Under the pieces are notes generated by a model. The model was not told the DNA's origin. It saw only the letters and a program-made list of their open reading frames with translations, and searched no databases. Position numbers and translations under genes: made by a program. A DNA stretch of 64,000 nucleotides, from NCBI GenBank assembly GCA_011317545.1, contig WUJK01000006.1, forward strand, positions 2,294,001-2,358,000, written 5' to 3'. Shown here piece by piece: positions 58,980 to 64,000 of the stretch (positions within the stretch are counted from its first letter, which is position 1; every line of letters starts with the position of its first letter). This DNA is from Coniella vitis (taxonomy: Eukaryota; Ascomycota; Sordariomycetes; Diaporthales; Schizoparmaceae).

Positions 58980-61897
58980 TCACTTGTCCACGCCTTCGCT
59001 TCGCGCCGGGCAGAAACTCTGCGCAAGAGATCTAACCTCGGGGTCCATGTTGCGGACCAAAGTTTTGAGATCCTCTGGCCTTTCTAGAAACGCAGCAGCC
59101 ATGCCAGCTAGATATGTCGAGAGAATTTTTGTCAGATGCCGTGTATCAGATCGTTTCGCTAGACGCGCTGCTATATTATAATAGGAACAGCGCCAAGGTC
59201 GTGAAAGACGCCAACTCTCTGTAATGGTGAAAGTGCAAAGAAAAAAAGAAAAGAAAGGACGTACCCTCCAGATGCCACGCAACGTGACAATGCAACACCC
59301 ACATCCCAGGGTTGTCCGCCTTGAAACGAATGACCACGTGCGACTGGCCGGGGACAGTGAACGTGTCGCGCCGCATGGGGTTGTTCAAGTTCCATGTTGT
59401 GGTTGGGGAGGAGGGGCCAGTATAAGGGCCCGGTCCCCAGCCTACGATTTGGACGGTGTGGCCTGTTTTTTTTTTAATTGAAACGAGACGAATGGTTTCG
59501 TTAGCAAACGGAATGAGCCCTGATAGGCAGAAGAATCAACGGGGAAAGACAAACGCATACCATGCATATGAAAAGGATGTTCCATGGCATCCAAGCTATT
59601 GACAGCAACCTGTACCGTCCCTATTCTTTTCCCGCCCCCGCCACCGCCGCCGCCTACAGCAGCAGCACCAGGACTGGCATCCACATCATCCGGCACGAGC
59701 AAGACCTGCTGATCGAGCCGGAACCCCCAGTTGTTGTACACGCCTTGCTCGCCGGGGAGAAAGTCCTGCTCGAGAGCCTGCCACAGTGTTGCGTCGTTGC
59801 CGTAGGGAGCCCAGGAGGTGCGATTGACAAAGATGCGGTTGACGGTGCCCACTTGGCGGAATTGGAAGTCGACGGTGTACTGTGGGTCGATGGAGGGCTC
59901 GAGGGGATAGGCTGTGGCAGGGCGGAGCGGGGAGGGGATGTTGAAGGGAATATCCTCGCAGCCATAAGGGTTGGTATTGGTAGGGGTGCTGGTGCTGCTG
60001 GTGGTGGCATTCTCGGGAGTGGTGAGATCTGAGGAAGAGGGCGAAGAAGAAGAAGAAGAAGCTGTTGATGATGAGAGTTTGGACGGAGGTGATCCAAATT
60101 TGCTGTTGCCAGAGTACGCAACAGCGCCTTTATACCGCAGGACACCCCTGGCTTCATACCCTATACTCTCGAGTCCGCTGGAGCTGTACGTGCTATATGG
60201 GAGGAAGCATTTGCGCTCCAGCGCAGAGCGGATGGTGTACTCGCCCACGGGTTCCGTCGCCTGCACAATGACCGAGTAGCGCTGGCCAATGTTGACATGG
60301 ACGCCATTAGCCGTGATCGGCTCGACCTCCACGCCGTCAATTTCAACAATCGTCAGCTGGTGGCTGTCGATGCTGAACCAGTAAGAAAAGTAGGACGAGT
60401 GGTTGATGAGTCGCAGGCGCATGCTTGTACCCGGCTTGATGGTCGTGGTGTAGGCTTTGCCGCCGCTGCAGAGCGGAGTATTGTTGTCGTTTGGAACGGC
60501 AGCCGAAGCGGAAGAAGAAGAGGAGGAGGAGGAAGAAGAGGAAGAGCTTAACGTAGAAGAAGTAATGGAGCAGTTGTAGGTGTTCTGTCCATTGAGGATC
60601 AGGTTGTCCGAGAGGGGCTCAACGCCGGGCTCGTTGGGCGTCCATGGGGAGGAAGGGGAAAGGTAGGACGCGGCGAGCTGGATCCAAATGTGAGTACGTG
60701 GACGGCTGGGAAGGTAATGGGAGATGCTGGACAAGACGTCTATGTGCTCACCTCTGCTGCAAAAGCATGGTAGTTCTCTCCCAAGAAGAGTATCTCGTCG
60801 CGATCTGTCTGGGGAACCATCTCGTCCAGATCATGGATGACCTGTGCTCCAAGGTCAGTATAAGAACAACCGCCCTTGGCAGCCTTGCCTGTCTCCACGC
60901 AAGTCAAGGGAAAACAGGACTGGATACTCACAATCGGCCCAAACAGCCCATCCGTAAACTGCACACCCGTGTGCGCATGCCACCAAAACGTGCCCCGCTG
61001 CCCTGTCACCACAAACTCATACGTCCACGTGCCACCGGCCGCAGGAATCCCGCATTGCGTCACGCCCGTGACACCGTCCATCCACGTTGAGCCATTCTGA
61101 TTTATGCCGTGGAAATGGATGCTCGTCGTCGTGTTGGGCATCTGGTTGTGCACCGTCACGCGCACTGTGTCGCCCGTGTTGGCCTCAATCAGCGGGCCTG
61201 GTGACTGTCCGTTGGCGAGAATCATGGGCTTGTAGTAGCCGTCTGGAGCCGCAAGGGCGTGAGAAATGTTGAAGACGTACTCGCGCGTTGTCGGTGCGCG
61301 AGACACTGTAAAGTTGGTCTGCAGGCGCAGCTCGCTGTGGTTGATGAGCTGCGCGGCGTGAATCACTGGCAGGCTGTCTGGTATGCCATACTCCTGGAAG
61401 GAGAGAAAGGGAGAAGCAGGAGAGGAGGGCGGCGAGAAAGAGGATGGATCGGGACCCTCGAAAGCATGGAGAAACGAGTCGTAATATGGCATTCCCAGAC
61501 CTAGCCCACCCCCTATACAAAGGCCGACGGTAAAGGAAACAACCACGAATATTGCCACCTTGGCAGACATGAGGAGCCCGCAAAAGTCTCCGTGGCTTCG
61601 TGTTATGCTTCGTGGCGGTTGTGAAAGGTCGACAGTCTGATAGTCATCGCCGTCGTCGTCATTGCCGTCATCATTGGCCTTGCCCTTCTCATCGTGCTCC
61701 TCCCCCTCTATTATCGGCTCCAGCAAGTGCACGGCGGATGCGCCCTTCCTTGTGCGCCAGGACGGCAGGTTTGTGATTGATCCGAATATGCCTCGTAACG
61801 TGCGGGTGCGTCTGGGGGGCCTGGGTGGCCTGGGTGGCCGAATGAGGCTCGCGACCTCGCGCGGTTTCTCATACATGTCGTCAAAGTCATCGCTCAT
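58980..61897 (-). CDS. Multicopper oxidase (laccase-like) with N-terminal membrane anchor
   Basis: Five exons: 61897-60932, 60841-60752, 60677-59561, 59462-59265 and 59107-58980 (832 aa; introns 90, 74, 98 and 157 bp, all in frame). Such enzymes couple one-electron oxidation of phenols or metals to reduction of oxygen to water. The four copper motifs are present: SIHFHG (His261, His263), WWHAHTG (His307, His309), HPFHMHG (His719, 722, 724) and HCHVAWHLE with Cys783. The last join gives HLEAGM, placing Met793 as axial type-1 copper ligand. Unusually, residues 1-105 are a charged, likely cytoplasmic tail (PPRPPRPPRRTRT), followed by a hydrophobic helix (~109-133), so the enzyme would be a type II membrane protein and not freely secreted. 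A long Ser run (~394-410) and a second Ser/Thr-rich loop (~540-580) interrupt the middle domain. The natural substrate cannot be read from sequence; ferroxidase, pigment and phenol oxidation are all possible. Confidence 0.88.
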
Positions 61898-62584
61898 CTT
61901 ACTGAATCAGATGTGGAGGAAATAAACTCCTCCCGGCGGAGTTGTGCCCCAACAGTTGCGGACCTGACGTGAGTTCAAGTAAGGGACGAACTGCCCACGT
62001 TACAGGAGTGTTTATTGACACTTTCGGATAGCCCACATTCCAGTCATCACTAGAATCAGCCGTCCAGAAGGGCCAGGAATGCAATGGAGCGCTTGTGAAA
62101 AAACATGAGCAAGCAAATAAACATGCAGATTGTGTTGTTGTTATTCTGGATTGATTGCGGCTTTTGAACCTGCCCCTTTTGCCATATTTTTGTGAACAAT
62201 GACAACAGCCCAGGAGGCTGCTGCGAATTTGGTAAACATGGTAAACATGCTGACGGAGAAACGCCAAGTACTCACGAACCTCCCTCCCCCCCTTGCCCTC
62301 CCTATATCTGTCTGGCTCTCCTACAGGATGTCCTCTATCCTGCTCTCTGGCCTTGACGGCTGCTGTGCATTTGTAAGAACAGAGAAGGCCAGAGACGAGC
62401 CCACTGCTAGGGCCCCTCCTGAGCAGCCTGCTTCAGAGCATGACACCTTCTGCAGGTCATGTCTCGAACAAGCAACCCTCACATCATTACCAAACCGTAT
62501 TCTGCGCAACAATGAGAACGTTGCAAAGGTAGAGAGAAGCCTCACGTGGACCATGGCAACATGCTCTACAATGTAGTAGATACT
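61898..62584. other. Non-coding stretch
   Basis: 5' region of the multicopper oxidase gene and 3' region of SRP68; no gene is supported. Confidence 0.5.
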
Positions 62585-64000
62585 CTAACCTCGTCCAAAT
62601 CCGAACCATCCCTTCTTTGCAGGCTGCTTCTCAGCATCCGCGTCGACAGGGGCCTTGCTTTGCTTTGGAGCAGCCTTGGCCTGCTGCGTTTGCGCCGTGG
62701 GGTACTGCACGTAATTCCATGCCACATCCAAGAACAGGGGCTTGACCGGAATGGGCTCCAGCTTGGGTGGGTAGGTGACAATGTTATCGAGATCGGCGCC
62801 CTCCGATGCATATTGCGACAGTCTCTCGATGAGTGGGCGTTTTGCCGCGCCGGCACCACCTTTGCTAGCCTGCCTACGCAGGTTCGTGATTTCGACAAGC
62901 GCCCGGCTGCGCTGCAGTTCGCCCTTCAGAAGACTCTGGAGGGAAGCTGCTTCCTCTTGGGTGACCTCCACAGTCTTGAGGCCTCCCTCCTTGCTGTCGA
63001 CGTGTTGCGCAAGCACTGGCATGGCGGCCTCGCACTGGTCAGAAGCGTGCTTGGTCAGGGCCAAAGCATTGACGGCGTTTCCTACCAAGGAGTGTGATCG
63101 AGCAATCGCAAGAGATCTGTTCACAGTTAGCGACACCATTGGCTCGCAGGTACAGAAGAGTATGTGGTTTCCGCTCACTTCAATGCTGTAAAGTACTTGG
63201 TGACAGCGTCAAGCTCTGCTGCGAGATGCTCATCTGCTGCTATACCTGGAAGCTCGTTGGCAACTTCAAGACTTTGCAGGGTCTTGTCATATAGGTTGAC
63301 CTTCTTTGCTTGTTGTTTAACTTGCTGGCTGTCCTTGATCAAGGGCTGCTCGACTTCGGGTAATTTCTTCTTGCTCTTCAGACTGGGTCCGTCCTCGAGC
63401 ACCGCACCGTCCTTCTCGCCCATCAGCACTCTGTTGCGGCCTATCTGCCAGCTCAGCAGATCATACTTGAGCTTGGTGCGCAGAATGGCTAGGTTCTGCA
63501 TGCGCGAGTCGCCTTGCGCAATGCCTTGCTCCTTGAGCTCGTCGATAGCTTGCTGCGTTGCCTCCACTGCGTCGTTGCTGATTTCAAGAACGGTATCGTA
63601 GGCTTCGGCTTTGCTGTTTGGTCGCAAGTCTGAAGAGGAGCCCAGTTTCTGGGCCAGCTCTGCCGCAGCTGTCTCGAGAGCCTCCAGCTTGAGAGCTATT
63701 TCGGCGTCTTCGACAGGCACCTTTCTGTCCCTCCATGACGTGAACCTCAGCGCGCCGCCGTCGGTCATGGTTGTGTCCTCATCCTCCTTGAGGAAACTGG
63801 GCGCGACGTCATTGAGTCTTGCGACCAGAGCCTCGTCTGATTGTGGAAAGTGCTTTTTGGCAAGAGCCAGTATGGAGAGAGTGGTCGGTATGTTGAGTTG
63901 GCGCTGAGCATATCGTAAAGGCGTATCGACCGAGTCGGCCACATAGTCCTTGAAGATGTTGCCCTCGAGGACAGACGTGGGGAGCGCACTGTAGATGATT
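62585..64000 (-). CDS. SRP68: Signal recognition particle subunit SRP68, partial
   Basis: The 5' end lies outside the window. Two exons are seen: from the window edge to 63179, and 63116-62585 (62-bp intron, donor GTGAGC, acceptor AACAG, join TALK/SLAIARSH), coding for the last ~450 residues. SRP68 binds 7SL RNA with SRP72 in the cytoplasmic SRP that targets nascent secretory proteins to the ER. The visible part has the helical repeat region (IIYSALPTSVLEGNIFKDYV, then PLRYAQRQLNIPTT, the Lys-rich segment before LYDKTLQSLE, and RSHSLVGNAVNALALTKHAS), and the conserved end PVKPLFLDVAWNYVQYP, where SRP72 binds in other species, closing with KKGWFGFGRG. The frame stays open through position 64000. 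The identification rests on this C-terminal pattern. Confidence 0.92.

Noticed and set aside
1..64000. CRISPR array, bacterial operons or plasmid features
   Set aside because: Introns and fungal protein families show this is a eukaryotic nuclear genome; no regularly spaced repeats with unique spacers were seen.

Overview
The window looks like chromosomal DNA of a filamentous ascomycete, most likely a sordariomycete and possibly of the Hypocreales. The reasons are short spliceosomal introns (about 60-280 bp) with GTRNGT-type donors, mid-GC coding regions separated by multi-kilobase intergenic DNA, and protein families with recognisable ascomycete architecture. Positions 1-960 are almost free of CA and TG dinucleotides, which is the mark of repeat-induced point mutation (RIP). 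The genus is inference.

Layout. 1-960: RIP-degraded repeat. 2176-2775: small secreted repeat protein with dibasic, Kex2-type processing sites. 3849-5439 (-): membrane-anchored, Ser-rich surface protein. 7716-10782 (-): Atos-family protein (DUF4210 plus 'chromosome segregation' domain). 13127-14281 (-): NAD-isocitrate dehydrogenase catalytic subunit, divergent from 15010-15897 (+), the rRNA-processing factor Fyv7. 16457-19603 (-): phosphatidylethanolamine N-methyltransferase Cho2 in four exons. 23899-25529 (+) and 27444-28021 (+): two unrecognised proteins. 29363-30507 (-): eIF3g. 31681-34224 (-): large PH-domain protein. 34225-47391: 13 kb with no convincing gene. 47392-48798 (+): Ser/Pro-rich coiled-coil protein in four exons. 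49899-51539 (+): mitochondrial L-2-hydroxyglutarate dehydrogenase. 52367-54889 (-): WD40/DUF2415 protein, divergent from 56140-58332 (+), mitochondrial Hsp70. 58980-61897 (-): multicopper oxidase with an N-terminal membrane anchor. 62585-64000 (-): SRP68, cut by the window edge.

Most of the genes are housekeeping: respiration (IDH2, L2HGDH), mitochondrial import and folding (SSC1), translation and ribosome assembly (eIF3g, Fyv7), protein targeting (SRP68) and phospholipid synthesis (Cho2). They do not form a cluster. The accessory content is the RIP block with the repeat-peptide gene beside it, the surface protein, and the membrane-anchored multicopper oxidase.

The most interesting locus is the Kex2-type repeat precursor at 2176-2775. 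It has four copies of a 45-residue unit, and the first two copies encode identical 37-residue peptides although the DNA differs at nine synonymous sites. No RiPP tailoring gene lies nearby. Second is the 13-kb gene-poor interval, which with other intergenic DNA carries a strongly over-represented 9-mer, TACTATGTA. Intron-exon structures below were inferred by reading frame, splice consensus and family expectation; no alignment or RNA data were available.
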